Shown: positions 28,980-38,290 of the stretch, piece after piece
How the letters are laid out: every line of letters starts with the position of its first letter
How positions within the stretch are numbered: position 1 is the first letter of the stretch
NCBI RefSeq assembly: GCF_007681555.1
Contig: NZ_VELE01000007.1
Coordinates: 62,001-126,000 of the forward strand
Origin: Kocuria salsicia
GTDB lineage: Bacteria > Actinomycetota > Actinomycetes > Actinomycetales > Micrococcaceae
Reading direction: 5' to 3'
DNA length: 64,000 bases
Program-made: the position numbers and the translations under genes
Notes under the pieces: generated by a model
Told to the model about the DNA's origin: nothing
The model's database searches: none
The model's input: only the letters and a program-made list of their open reading frames with translations

Positions 28980-29249
28980 GCGCCCACTCAACCACACGGC
29001 CCCGACGCCGCGTTGGGGGTTTCCCGCCCCACCTCCTGGCAAGTCCCCGACGGCTTCCTGCACGGCCGCAGTGCGGTGCGCGGGAGTCGGCCGTGCTGTG
29101 CTCGAGCCGTTGCCGTGGTGTCGGGCGGCCAGCCACCGGGCGGTCAGGTGACTGCGCTGTCCGGTGCTTGGCTGGTGGGGTGCCCGCCTGGGGGGGGCGT
29201 GGCCGGGTGAGCGCGTGGGCTGCCAGGCGGGTGGGTGGTCGCCGTTGCG

Positions 29250-30704
29250 TCAGGCGGCACCAGTCAGGGCGGCCACGGCGGTGTCCACGGTGTTCCGGGC
29301 GCGGTCCGTCTTCCCCTTCACGCCGTTGAGCACCAGGGAGTAGACGAGCACGTTGCCGTCCTCGCACTGGACGTAGCCGGAGAGCGATGCCACGTCCAGC
29401 AGTGTGCCCGTCTTGGCGCGGGTGCGTCCTCGGGCGGCCGCTTCCGAGGAGTCGTCGAAGCGCTGGGCCAGTGTTCCCGCGCCGCCGCCCACGGGCAGTC
29501 CCCGCCCGTAGGGGGCGAAGCGCTGCTCCGTGACCAGCGCGCGGACGGTGCGCGCGAGGACCAGCGGCGTGAGCCGGTCTGCCGCGGCCATGCCGCTCGC
29601 GTCCTTGACCGCGAGGCCGTCGGTGGCAATGCCCTGCTCCTGCAGGGCCTCCGGCAGCATCTCCTGCACACCGGCCACGCTGCCCTCGCGCCCCGAGGCG
29701 ACGGCAGCGACCCGGGCGAGGGTCTCCGCGAGGGAGTTGTCCGAGTGGGCGAGCATGTAGGCGCTCTGCTCGTGCACGGGTGCGGACTCCACGGCCGCGA
29801 GCTCCTCGGCGTCCTGCGGTGCCGCGGCGGTCCCCTTGACGGACACGCGGGCGCCTCCCAACTGCTCGGAGAGCCGGTCCGCGAACGCCTGCGCGGCGGC
29901 TGCCGCGGGGTCCGAGGGGCGGCTGCCCTGGGAACCGGGGTCCGCACCGTCCGCCGTGGGCACCCGGTGCGAGTACAGGGCGATGGGCGCCACCCGGGTG
30001 ATCTCCCCGGACTCTATGTCCTCCGGGTCCCAGTCCGGGTTCAGGTCCGCCCCCGTGAACAGGCTCGTGTCCACGGCCACGGTCACACCGTTCGAAGCGG
30101 CTTCTGGAGCCCGCTCGCGCAGGGCGTCCGCGGTGCGCCGGGCGAGCGTCCCGAGACCGGCACGGCCGTTGACAGCCTCCGGGTCCCCGTCCCCGGGTGA
30201 GAGCAGCGTGTCCCCTCCCGCCACCAGGGTGAGCTTGCCAGGGTCCTCCCCCGTGACCACCGTGGTCCGCAGACGTTCGTGCGGGTCCAGGTGCTCAGCG
30301 AGGCTCAGCGCAGTCACCAGCTTCTGGTTCGAGGCGGGAACCACGGCCCGCTCCGGGGACTCCCCCGCCACGACATCGTCCGAGTCCACCGCGAGAACGG
30401 CGGCACCCGCCGTTCCCGGGGCACCGTCCAGCACCCCGTCCAGGGCGCGCTGCACGGCATCCGCGTCCACCGGGGGCGCCTCCTCCGAGTCCCCCGCCAC
30501 CGACGGGTTCGCGGCCGCAGTGGCGCCCGAGCCGTCGACGGCGCCAGAACCGGTGCCGGTGCTCGCGCCGGAGCCGGGTGCGACCTCCGCCAGCGCCGCG
30601 GGCACCGCGACGACCGACGCAACCACCAGCGCGACGACGAGCAGCACGCACACGACGGGCCACACGAGGTGGCGCGCCGGGGTCTTGTGCGGGGTTGCGG
30701 GCAT
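29250..30704 (-). CDS. dacB: D-alanyl-D-alanine carboxypeptidase/endopeptidase (PBP4 type, peptidase S13)
   Basis: Penicillin-binding protein that trims or cleaves peptidoglycan cross-links outside the cell. The 484-aa product has an uncleaved or cleaved signal helix at about 13-38 and a low-complexity linker to about 80. All three active-site motifs are present: SNQK with the nucleophile Ser125 and Lys128, SDN at 321-323, and KTG at 431-433. The PBP4-specific insert after SxxK is present. ATG 30704 fits a promoter whose -10 lies six bases upstream. Confidence 0.93.
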   Translation of the reverse strand: MPATPHKTPARHLVWPVVCVLLVVALVVASVVAVPAALAEVAPGSGASTGTGSGAVDGSGATAAANPSVAGDSEEAPPVDADAVQRALDGVLDGAPGTAGAAVLAVDSDDVVAGESPERAVVPASNQKLVTALSLAEHLDPHERLRTTVVTGEDPGKLTLVAGGDTLLSPGDGDPEAVNGRAGLGTLARRTADALRERAPEAASNGVTVAVDTSLFTGADLNPDWDPEDIESGEITRVAPIALYSHRVPTADGADPGSQGSRPSDPAAAAAQAFADRLSEQLGGARVSVKGTAAAPQDAEELAAVESAPVHEQSAYMLAHSDNSLAETLARVAAVASGREGSVAGVQEMLPEALQEQGIATDGLAVKDASGMAAADRLTPLVLARTVRALVTEQRFAPYGRGLPVGGGAGTLAQRFDDSSEAAARGRTRAKTGTLLDVASLSGYVQCEDGNVLVYSLVLNGVKGKTDRARNTVDTAVAALTGAA

Positions 30705-30710
30705 GAGCCG

Positions 30711-30739
30711 ATTCTTCCGTGCCGCTCCGACGCGGACAA
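30711..30739 (-). promoter_or_regulatory. Leaderless promoter of dacB
   Basis: On the minus strand TTGTCC (30739-30734), 17 bases, AAGAAT (30716-30711), six bases, then the dacB ATG. It has both hexamers at ideal spacing and leaves no room for a leader. Confidence 0.6.
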
Positions 30740-30973
30740 CCTCACGACGCCGCGACACCACCACCCCGCAGAACCCACGTTGCCATGGCCCCTGACGCCG
30801 CAGTCCTCGTGCCGGGGCCCGCGCGGAGACCGCCACCGATGCGGGCCGGCCGCGGGGGAGGCCGGTATCGTGGGACGCATCAGCTCGGACGCGCGCCGTC
30901 GGAGCGCCGCCGTGTGCGACGCCCCGGGGCAATCCACCGCGGCGCGCACCACTACGAACCAAGGAGTTTCACC

Positions 30974-31489
30974 ATGGAGTTGGACGTCACCATCGAGATC
31001 CCGCGCGGCTCGCGCGTCAAGTACGAGATCGACCACGAGACCGGCCGGATCCGCCTGGACCGCGTGCTCTTCACCTCCATGCAGTACCCCACTCACTACG
31101 GCTACTTCGAGGACACCCTGGGCGAGGACGGCGACCCCCTGGACGCCATGGTCATCATGGACGTCGACATCATGCCCGGTGTGATCCTGGAGGCCCGCCC
31201 CATCGCCGTCTTCAATATGACCGACGAGGCCGGCGGAGACGCCAAGGTGCTGTGCGTATCCACGGACAAGCGCTACGACGGGATCCAGGGCCTCGAGGAC
31301 GTCAACGAGTTCCTGCAGAAGGAGATCCAGCACTTCTTCGAGCGCTACAAGGACCTCGAGCCCAACAAGTGGGTCAAGGGCGAGGGCTGGGAGGGCAAGG
31401 AGACCGCCGAGCGCCTGATCGTCGAGGCACAGGAGCGCTTCCAGCAGTCCCAGTACGACACCGCCGCGGAGGCGGAGCAGGACGACTGA
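30974..31489 (+). CDS. ppa: Inorganic pyrophosphatase
   Basis: Soluble family I enzyme hydrolysing pyrophosphate and pulling biosynthetic reactions forward. The 171-aa product has the signature DGDPLDAMV with its metal-binding aspartates, plus VKYEIDHETGRIRLDR and HYGYFEDTL. ATG 30974 follows AAGGAG. A possible -10 (TATCGT, 30866-30871) gives a leader of about 95 bases. It is divergent from dacB, a common actinobacterial arrangement. Confidence 0.97.
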   Translation: MELDVTIEIPRGSRVKYEIDHETGRIRLDRVLFTSMQYPTHYGYFEDTLGEDGDPLDAMVIMDVDIMPGVILEARPIAVFNMTDEAGGDAKVLCVSTDKRYDGIQGLEDVNEFLQKEIQHFFERYKDLEPNKWVKGEGWEGKETAERLIVEAQERFQQSQYDTAAEAEQDD

Positions 31490-31514
31490 GCTCCCGCACT
31501 CACCGCGTGATGCA

Positions 31515-31553
31515 GATCCCCGCCCTCGGAGCACCCCTCCGGCGGCGGGGATC
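31515..31553 (+). terminator. Terminator of ppa
   Basis: A two-part hairpin: outer 10-bp stem 31515-31524 with 31544-31553, inner 5-bp stem 31527-31531 with 31537-31541. It lies 25 bp past the ppa stop. Confidence 0.75.
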
Positions 31554-31667
31554 GCCCGTTCAGAACCCGTCCCTTATGCCTGTCGCCGGGACGTGGTGGG
31601 ATGATCGCAGCCCGTTGCGCGGGTGGTGAAACCGTCACCGCCCGCCGTATCCCCGGAGGTGGTGCCC

Positions 31668-32444
31668 GTGTTTGATGCGCAGTCGAGCGACGTGGAGCGC
31701 GTGTACGTCTTCCACGGCACGGACTCCACCCAGGTGCTGGGTCCCGAGCACCTCATGGGCCGGGTGCGAGGGCTGCTGACGGCCGCGGGGACGGCGGCTG
31801 CCCCGGGACCCCCGCTGCACCCGGACATCACCCTGCGCCCGTTCACCGCCGAGGCCGGTCAGGATCCCGGTGGGTCCGGCGGCAGCTGGGCACGCCAGCA
31901 CAGCACGGTGTCGGACCTCTCCGTGGAGATCGGTGCGCAGCGCTTCTGGGACCGCGTTGAGGCAGGCAGCTGGGCCACGTGGCGCGAGCAGTGGCCGGAC
32001 TCGCCGGACGGAGCACTCTTCCCGCCCAGTCCACCGGACTGGCTGCTCCGCGCACCCCGCTGGGAGCTGGACCCGCTCGCTCCCGCGCTGGGACCGGCGG
32101 CCTCCGGGGGATGGGTCCGCAGCCCCGCGCAGGGCTGGGGAGATCCCGCCGCGGGTGCCGGAACCGGGACCGGAGGGCTTCCCGCTCCCCGGGGGCACCA
32201 CGGGGTGGGTCTGTTCCAGCTGACGGACCTGGAGTCCTTCTGGGTCTTCTCACCGGAGGCCGAGACCAGGCGCATCGTCACCCGGTGCGAGTCCCTCGCC
32301 CGGGACCACCCGGCGTTCACGTGGCTCACGGGCTACTTCGACGCCCGGGACGTCGCGGGCTCCCTGCGTCTGCCCGCAGAGTGCCTGCCCGTGCTGGAGA
32401 CGGATCTCGCAGCCGCCGGGTACACGGTGGACACCTGGTGGTGA
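31668..32444 (+). CDS. Protein of unknown function (258 aa)
   Basis: I do not recognise the family. The protein is soluble, with many Trp and Pro residues, starting FDAQSSDVERVYVFHGTDSTQ. The N-terminal stretch about 10-60 and the C-terminal stretch about 180-258 look folded, while the middle holds a Gly/Pro/Ala-rich part. GTG 31668 was chosen because GGAGG lies eight bases upstream; an in-frame GTG at 31623 has no such site. It stands alone, convergent with the next gene at a distance of six bases. Codon use is normal for the window, so it is likely real. Confidence 0.65.
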   Translation: MFDAQSSDVERVYVFHGTDSTQVLGPEHLMGRVRGLLTAAGTAAAPGPPLHPDITLRPFTAEAGQDPGGSGGSWARQHSTVSDLSVEIGAQRFWDRVEAGSWATWREQWPDSPDGALFPPSPPDWLLRAPRWELDPLAPALGPAASGGWVRSPAQGWGDPAAGAGTGTGGLPAPRGHHGVGLFQLTDLESFWVFSPEAETRRIVTRCESLARDHPAFTWLTGYFDARDVAGSLRLPAECLPVLETDLAAAGYTVDTWW

Positions 32445-32450
32445 CGAGGC

Positions 32451-33080
32451 TCAGCCCTGCAGGCCGCCGGACTCGCACAGCCGCAGCAGCGTGGCCGCCG
32501 CGGGGCGGGCCCGCCACTCCTCGTGCCACAGGGAGCGCACCACGGCCTTGGACACCGCCTGCGGGGTGATGCCCAGCTGCCGGGCCACGGTCTTCTGCTG
32601 GCCGCGGGCGCCGGGAACCAGGAGGTCCACCACACGCCACTCGGCGTCGCTGCGCACGCTCACAATGTGGCCCACGAGTCGCAGCACGGCCTCCGCCTGC
32701 TCTGCCGCCTCCGGGTCCGCCGCGCTGACCCGCACGGCCACGCGCTCCGTGCTGCGGGTGTGCTGGGCGGCGTCGTGCCCGAAACCCATGCCGGGACCTT
32801 CCGCCGTGACGGCCACCCGGCCGTCCTCCTGGTCGACGGGCGTGAGGAACACGTCCCCCACCCCGATCCCCACGGCGTAGGCGTCGTCGCGCAGGGCCAC
32901 CATCGCGGCGGTCACTGCAACGTCTGCGTCCTCGGTGAGCCCGCGCACGACCCCCGCCGCCGACGGCTGGAAGGGTGCGCGCACGGACAGCCCGCTCAGC
33001 AGCCGGCACACCTCGCGGTCCGTGGCGGGATCAGGACGGGAGGCGTCCGCCACGCGCTGGGTCAGGGTCAGGACGAACAC
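32451..33080 (-). CDS. SatD-like protein with C-terminal helix-turn-helix
   Basis: A 209-aa protein. The N-terminal 140 residues resemble SatD-family proteins (VFVLTLTQRVADASRPDP, then AYAVGIGVGDV). The C-terminal part has a helix-turn-helix (TVARQLGITPQAVSKAVVRS), so it probably binds DNA. Role unknown. Start GTG 33080 was preferred to the upstream ATG at 33107 because GATACT lies six bases before it, fitting a leaderless mRNA. The ATG at 33107 would lie upstream of that promoter and outside the transcript. Confidence 0.65.
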   Translation of the reverse strand: MFVLTLTQRVADASRPDPATDREVCRLLSGLSVRAPFQPSAAGVVRGLTEDADVAVTAAMVALRDDAYAVGIGVGDVFLTPVDQEDGRVAVTAEGPGMGFGHDAAQHTRSTERVAVRVSAADPEAAEQAEAVLRLVGHIVSVRSDAEWRVVDLLVPGARGQQKTVARQLGITPQAVSKAVVRSLWHEEWRARPAAATLLRLCESGGLQG

Positions 33081-33086
33081 GGTCCC

Positions 33087-33092
33087 AGTATC
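33087..33092 (-). promoter_or_regulatory. Leaderless -10 element of the SatD-like gene
   Basis: GATACT on the minus strand, six bases before GTG 33080; no ribosome binding site present. Confidence 0.5.
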
Positions 33093-33296
33093 GCAGTTCC
33101 ATGCCATTTCACGGGCAGCACCGCCCGCGTGCCGGACGCGGCGCCCGGGCGCAGTGCCCGACCACGGTGCCTGACCTCGGAGCCCCGGGCCACGGCATTC
33201 CTGAGGACGGCGCCCTGGTCAACGGTGCTCCGGCCGCAGAGGTCCCCGGATACCAGGCCCGCGGAGCCCCCGGGGGATGCCGCAGAGCCGCGCGGC

Positions 33297-34220
33297 TCAG
33301 AGCAGCGAGCGCAGGACTGCCGCAGCGCCGTCGTCGTAGACGCTGTCCGTGACCTCGCGGCTCACGGCGGCGACCTCGTCCGGGGCCTGGCCCATGGCCA
33401 CCCCGCGTGCGGCCCACTGCAGCATCTCGATGTCGTTGCGTCCGTCCCCCATGGCCACGGTGTGAGCGGGGTCCACGTCCAGGTGCTGGCGGATCTGCTC
33501 CAGCGCGCTCGCCTTGGACACGCCGTTCGCGGCCACGTCCAGCCACGAGGACCAGCCCACGGAGTAGGCCACGCCGTGCAGCCCGGCACGCTCGATGGCG
33601 TCCGCGAAGTCCCCGGGAGCGTCCGTGGCGCTGTAGACCACCAGGCGAACGGCGGGGATTTGGGCGAGTTCGTGCAGGTCCACGGGCACGGCCTCGATGC
33701 CGAAGGAGGCGTCCTGGAAGCGCTCCGTGGAGTAGAACTTCCCGTCCGCGCCCTCGAGCGCGAACTTGGCGGTGGGCAGCGTGCTCGCGAGCGCCTCCAG
33801 TGCGTGGGCGGGGTCGAAGCTCACGCGGTCGGTGACCTCGTAGTGCTCGGGCAGCTCGGGGTCCAGGCGCAGGGTCACGCCGCCGTTGGAGCACACGGCG
33901 AAGCCGGAGTCGATGTGCGCCTGGCGGATCACGGGCAGGGTGGCGCCCATGGAGCGGCCGGTGGAGATCACCACGTGGTGCCCGGCGGCCACCACGGCGC
34001 GCAGGGCGTCCTTCACGCCGCGGGACATCCGGCCGTCGTGGTCCACGAGGGTGCCGTCCACGTCCAGGGCCACGAGGTAGCGTGCGCCCTCCTCGCGGGT
34101 CCAGGAGCTGGTGCGAGGGGTCTGGACCTTCAGGGGCGCGAAGGCGTCGGCCGCGCTCTTCGCGCGCTCGTCGGTGTGCCGGTCGTCGATGCCGGTTCGG
34201 GTATCAGTCATGACAGTCAT
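33297..34220 (-). CDS. HAD-superfamily hydrolase, Cof/type IIB
   Basis: A 307-aa phosphatase of the Cof type. HAD motif I is ALDVDGTLVD with nucleophile Asp53 and Asp55; motif II is VISTGRS; motif IV is MGDGRNDIEML. The large type IIB cap domain lies between. Substrates of this group are sugar phosphates or cofactors; nothing here decides. The N-terminal 45 residues are a variable extension. Two ATGs (34220 and 34211) are equally plausible starts. The gene follows serS on the same strand with a terminator-like hairpin between them, so they may be only partly co-transcribed. Confidence 0.85.
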   Translation of the reverse strand: MTVMTDTRTGIDDRHTDERAKSAADAFAPLKVQTPRTSSWTREEGARYLVALDVDGTLVDHDGRMSRGVKDALRAVVAAGHHVVISTGRSMGATLPVIRQAHIDSGFAVCSNGGVTLRLDPELPEHYEVTDRVSFDPAHALEALASTLPTAKFALEGADGKFYSTERFQDASFGIEAVPVDLHELAQIPAVRLVVYSATDAPGDFADAIERAGLHGVAYSVGWSSWLDVAANGVSKASALEQIRQHLDVDPAHTVAMGDGRNDIEMLQWAARGVAMGQAPDEVAAVSREVTDSVYDDGAAAVLRSLL

Positions 34221-34309
34221 GGTGTCACATCACCATGGCGGCACGTCCTGCGGTGGACGCCCCGGTGACCTGCGGGTGACGTCCGGGCCACGGGGCGGCA
34301 AACGACGAC

Positions 34310-34330
34310 GCCCGCGCACCGTGCGCGGGC
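34310..34330 (-). terminator. Hairpin after serS
   Basis: A 9-bp GC stem with a three-base loop (34310-34318, 34322-34330) in the spacer between serS and the HAD gene. It lies about 60 bp past the serS stop. Confidence 0.5.
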
Positions 34331-34387
34331 ACGGCGGGCGGGCGACATCGTCGGAGCGCAGCGTCGTCGGGCGGGGGGCGCGGCTGC

Positions 34388-35692
34388 TCACGCGACGGGG
34401 CGCATGACCTCCTGGCCGCGCATGTACGGGCGCAGGATCTGCGGGATCGTCACGGAGCCGTCCGTCTGCTGGTGGGTCTCGAGCAGCGCCACGAGCCAGC
34501 GGGTGGTGGCGAGCGTACCGTTGAGGGTGGCGACGGCGCGCGTGCCGCCCTTCTTGACCTTGCCGTTAGCGTCCGTGGTCTCGGGCAGCCGCTCGCGGAT
34601 GTTGAGCCGGCGCGCCTGGTAGGTGGTGCAGTTGGAGGTGGAGGTCAGCTCGCGGTACTTGCCCTGCGTGGGGATCCAGGCCTCGCAGTCGAACTTGCGG
34701 GCGGCGGAGGTGCCGAGGTCCCCCGCGGCGGTGTCAATCACACGGTAGCTCAGACCGCAGGCCTGCAGCATCTGCTCCTCCCACGCGAGCAGCTTCTCGT
34801 GCTCGGCGGCGGCGTCCTCCGGACGGCAGTAGACGAACATCTCCAGTTTGTTGAACTGGTGCACGCGGATGATGCCGCGGGTGTCCTTGCCCGCGGAACC
34901 GGCCTCGCGTCGGTAGCACGAGGACCACCCGGCGTAGCGCAGCGGGCCGTCGGAGAGGTTCAGGATCTCGTCCTGGTGGTACCCGGCCAGCGCCACCTCG
35001 GAGGTGCCCACCAGGTAGAGGTCATCCTTGCCCACGCGGTAGATCTCGTCGTCGTGCTCCACGTCGAAGCCCGTGCCGTTCATGACGGCCGGGCGCACCA
35101 AATTGGGCGTGGTCATGGGGACAAACCCGTTGTCCAGGGCGAGGTCCTGCGCAGCCATCAGCAGCGCGGTCTCCAGGCGGGCGACGTCCCGCTTGAGGAA
35201 GTAGAACCGGGAGCCGGAGACCTTCGCACCGCGCTCCATGTCGATGCCGTCCAGCAGCTCCCCGAGCGCCAGGTGGTCGCGGGGCTCGAACCCCTCGGCC
35301 GCGAAGTCCCGGGGTGTGCCCTCGGTGCGCAGCAGCACGAAGTCGTCCTCACCGCCGGAGGGGATGCCCTCCACGATGACGTTGGGGAACTGTGCCACGA
35401 GCTCCTGCTGCTGGGCCTGTGCATCATCCGCGGTGGCCTGCGCGGTCTTCACATCCGCGGCAAGCTGCTTGACCTGGGTCAGCAGCTGCTGTTTTTCCTC
35501 ACCCTGGGCCTTGGCCACCTTCTTGCCGAAGGCGTTCTGCTCCGCGCGCAGGGACTCGAAGTCCGTGATCGCACTGCGACGCCGGGAGTCCGCCTCCAGG
35601 ATGCGGTCCACGAGCCCCGCGTCCGCCCCGCGGGCGGTCTGGGAGGCACGGTAGGTTTCGGGGTCGGCGCGCAGGTCGTTGATGTCGATCAC
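34388..35692 (-). CDS. serS: Seryl-tRNA synthetase
   Basis: Charges tRNA-Ser and tRNA-Sec-like substrates. The 434-aa product has the N-terminal long coiled-coil arm at about 30-100, rich in Gln/Lys/Glu, followed by a class II core: motif 2 in [21 protein letters not shown] and motif 3 in [35 protein letters not shown] is a serine-specific signature. Start GTG 35692 has TACCCT six bases upstream and no separate ribosome binding site, so its mRNA is probably leaderless. Confidence 0.96.
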   Translation of the reverse strand: MIDINDLRADPETYRASQTARGADAGLVDRILEADSRRRSAITDFESLRAEQNAFGKKVAKAQGEEKQQLLTQVKQLAADVKTAQATADDAQAQQQELVAQFPNVIVEGIPSGGEDDFVLLRTEGTPRDFAAEGFEPRDHLALGELLDGIDMERGAKVSGSRFYFLKRDVARLETALLMAAQDLALDNGFVPMTTPNLVRPAVMNGTGFDVEHDDEIYRVGKDDLYLVGTSEVALAGYHQDEILNLSDGPLRYAGWSSCYRREAGSAGKDTRGIIRVHQFNKLEMFVYCRPEDAAAEHEKLLAWEEQMLQACGLSYRVIDTAAGDLGTSAARKFDCEAWIPTQGKYRELTSTSNCTTYQARRLNIRERLPETTDANGKVKKGGTRAVATLNGTLATTRWLVALLETHQQTDGSVTIPQILRPYMRGQEVMRPVA

Positions 35693-35698
35693 CCTTCC

Positions 35699-35704
35699 AG
35701 GGTA
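35699..35704 (-). promoter_or_regulatory. Leaderless -10 element of serS
   Basis: TACCCT on the minus strand, six bases before GTG 35692. Confidence 0.55.
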
Positions 35705-35798
35705 TCCAACCGGGCGGTGTCCCGGGGAACGGGGAGGCCGGACCCGTAGACTTGCCGCTGTCGACAACCAGCGTGAACCGATCCCCGGAAGGGACTCA

Positions 35799-36740
35799 GT
35801 GCCGGACAACAAGTGGCAGCCCCAGCGAGTGGCCATGGTGGTCAACCCGATCAAGGCCCAGGCGGGAGTGGCCCGGGATGCGCTGATCGTGGCGTGCCGC
35901 AAGGCCGGCTGGGCAGACCCGGTGATCTACGAGACTGAGATCGACGACCCCGGATTCTCCATGGCGCGGCGCGCTGTGGAGTCCGGTGCCGACGTCGTGC
36001 TGGCCGCGGGCGGGGACGGCACCATTCGCGCGGTGGGCGAGTCTCTGGTGGGCGGGGAGATTCCCCTGGGTCTCGTGCCGCTCGGCACCGGCAACCTGCT
36101 GGCCCGGAACCTGCACGCGGACCTTACGGACCCGCACCACTCCGTGGACGTGGCGCTGTTTGGCTCGCAGAAGGCGATCGACTCCATCACCATGCACCTG
36201 GAGACCGAGGACGGGCGCACGGAGGACCACCGCTTCCTGGTCATGGGCGGCGCGGGCTTCGACGCCCAGATCATGGCGGACACCAAGGACGACCTCAAGA
36301 ACCTCGTGGGGTGGGCCGCCTACGGCGAGGCCGGGATGCGCCATCTGTTCAGCCACCCACGGTGGGCGCGCTTCAGCGTGGACGGCGGCCCGTGGGAGTC
36401 CCGCCTGGTGCGTTCCGTCATGGTGTGCAACTGCGGCGAGCTCACCGCCGGGCTGATCCTGGTGCCGAAGGCCAAGCTGGACGACGGCTACCTGGACCTC
36501 GTGGTGATGTCCCCGCGCTCGGTCCTTGGCTGGCTGGGAATGGTGGCCAAGGTGGCCTTCCGCCACCGCCACGACCTGCCGGTGATCGACTTCTACAGCG
36601 GCAAGTCCGTGCGCGTGGAGTTCCACGAGCCCATCGAGTGCGAGGTGGACGGGGACCTGCTCGGCAGCATCACCGCCCTGGAGTCCATCGTGGACCACCG
36701 CTCCCTGCGGGTCCGCGTGCCACCCTCCCAGGCAGACTGA
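35799..36740 (+). CDS. Diacylglycerol kinase catalytic-domain lipid kinase
   Basis: A 313-aa soluble or membrane-associated kinase of the DagK/YegS group that phosphorylates diacylglycerol or a related lipid. The ATP site is GGDGT at 71-75 and GTGN at 96-99; [11 protein letters not shown] and CEVDGDLLG are further family marks. GTG 35799 has GGAAGG at seven bases spacing. A possible -10 (TAGACT) lies about 50 bases upstream. It is divergent from serS and followed by a strong terminator, so it is a single-gene unit. Lipid substrate cannot be told. Confidence 0.88.
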   Translation: MPDNKWQPQRVAMVVNPIKAQAGVARDALIVACRKAGWADPVIYETEIDDPGFSMARRAVESGADVVLAAGGDGTIRAVGESLVGGEIPLGLVPLGTGNLLARNLHADLTDPHHSVDVALFGSQKAIDSITMHLETEDGRTEDHRFLVMGGAGFDAQIMADTKDDLKNLVGWAAYGEAGMRHLFSHPRWARFSVDGGPWESRLVRSVMVCNCGELTAGLILVPKAKLDDGYLDLVVMSPRSVLGWLGMVAKVAFRHRHDLPVIDFYSGKSVRVEFHEPIECEVDGDLLGSITALESIVDHRSLRVRVPPSQAD

Positions 36741-36750
36741 CCCAGCCCGG

Positions 36751-36798
36751 CTGACAGGAGGACCCGGTTCTCCTGGGAGAGCCGGGTCCTCCTGTCAG
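36751..36798. terminator. Bidirectional terminator between lipid kinase and gntP
   Basis: A 22-bp stem with one G-U pair (36751-36772 with 36777-36798) and a four-base loop CTGG, 10 bp after the kinase stop. The next gene converges, and its stop is 93 bp away. Confidence 0.85.
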
Positions 36799-36890
36799 GG
36801 GCTCGCGGGCACCGCCCGGGGACCGCGGCCGGGCGCGGCCGGAACGGGACGCGACGACGTGGCCGTCGTCACCCCCGCCGGGGGGCAAGG

Positions 36891-38285
36891 TCAGAAGGCC
36901 CCGGCCACCGCGAACAGCAGGGCCGCGAGCGCGAAGCCGAGCACGCCGATGATGGTCTCGAGCACCGTCCACGTCTTGAACGTGGTGCGCACGTCCATCT
37001 CCAGGAACCGGCCCACGAGCCAGAACCCGGAGTCGTTGACGTGGGAGAGCACCACGGAACCGGCCGCCACGGCCACGACCATCGCGGCCAGCTGCACGCC
37101 GTTGAAGTCGCCCGCGAGAACGGCGGGAGAAATCAGCCCCGCCGCAGTGGTCAGGGCCACGGTGGCCGAGCCCTGCGCCACGCGCATCACAGCGGCGATC
37201 AGGAAGCCCGCGAGGATCACGGAGATCCCCAGATCCGCGAGCACGTCCTCGAGGGCGGCACCGATCCCGGAGGTGCGCAGCACGCCACCGAACATCCCGC
37301 CGGCGCCGGTGATGAGGATGACCGAGCACACGGGACCCAGTGCGGAGTCGAACGTCTTCTCGATCGCGGTGCCGCTGAGCCCACGGGCCCGGCCGATGCA
37401 CAGCGCGGCCACGATCAGTGTGATGGTCAGCGCGAGGGGGGTCTCGCCGAGGGAGCGCAGCAGCTGGAACCATGTCTGGGATGCGGTCTCCTGGGACACC
37501 GCCCCGGATTTCGCGAGGGTTCCCAGACCGGTGTTGAGGAAGATCAGCACCATGGGCAGCAGCAGCATGGCCACCACGGTGCCCACCTTCGGCGGGTTCC
37601 GCACGTCCTCGGCCTCGCCCAAAATCGTGGGCACGGGCAGGGAGATCCGGCGTCCGACCACCTTGCCGAAAAGGTAGGAGGACACGTACCACGCGGGGAT
37701 CGCACAGATCAGGCCCACCAGGATGATGTAGCCCACGTTGGCCTCGAAGAACGTGGCCGCGGTGACGGGCCCCGGGTGCGGTGGCAGGAACACGTGCATC
37801 ACGGAGAACGCGCCCACGGCGGGCAGCGCGTAGGTCAGCACGCTGCCTCCCAGGCGGCGGGCCACCGAGAAGACCACGGGAAGCATGACCACCAGGCCTG
37901 CGTCGAAGAAGATCGGGAAGCCGAACAGCAGGGAGGCCACGCCGAGCGCGAGCGGTGCGCGCTTCTCGCCGAAGGCCCGGATCAGCCGGTCCGCGAGCAC
38001 CTGCGCGCCGCCGGAGGTTTCCAGCAGGCGCCCGAGCATCGCGCCGAGGCCCACGAGCAGCGCAACGCTCGCGAGCGTCTTGCCGAAGCCGTCAAGCATC
38101 ACGGGGACCACCTGGTCCGTGGGGATCCCGGTGGCGAAGGCCGTGAGGGCCGAGATGATGATCAGTGCCAGGAACGCGTGCACGCGCAGCTTGATGATGA
38201 GCACCAGCAGCACGGCAATGGCCGCCGCTGCGATGAGCAGGAGGGGGCCTGCGGTGAGCGTCTGGCTCCAGCCCTCGATGTCCAT
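36891..38285 (-). CDS. gntP: Gluconate permease family (GntP) transporter
   Basis: A 464-aa membrane protein with about 12-14 hydrophobic helices. Family signatures are GFPIFFDAGLVVMLPVVFSVAR and HVFLPPHPGPVTAA, which are strongly conserved in GntP-type gluconate:H+ symporters; VLSHVNDSGFWLVGRFLEM closes the protein. The substrate may be gluconate or another hexuronate. ATG 38285 has AAAGGA upstream, inside the small pheA-gntP spacer of five bp. No gluconate kinase is nearby; co-transcription with pheA is unusual. Confidence 0.88.
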   Translation of the reverse strand: MDIEGWSQTLTAGPLLLIAAAAIAVLLVLIIKLRVHAFLALIIISALTAFATGIPTDQVVPVMLDGFGKTLASVALLVGLGAMLGRLLETSGGAQVLADRLIRAFGEKRAPLALGVASLLFGFPIFFDAGLVVMLPVVFSVARRLGGSVLTYALPAVGAFSVMHVFLPPHPGPVTAATFFEANVGYIILVGLICAIPAWYVSSYLFGKVVGRRISLPVPTILGEAEDVRNPPKVGTVVAMLLLPMVLIFLNTGLGTLAKSGAVSQETASQTWFQLLRSLGETPLALTITLIVAALCIGRARGLSGTAIEKTFDSALGPVCSVILITGAGGMFGGVLRTSGIGAALEDVLADLGISVILAGFLIAAVMRVAQGSATVALTTAAGLISPAVLAGDFNGVQLAAMVVAVAAGSVVLSHVNDSGFWLVGRFLEMDVRTTFKTWTVLETIIGVLGFALAALLFAVAGAF

Positions 38286-38290
38286 GGACG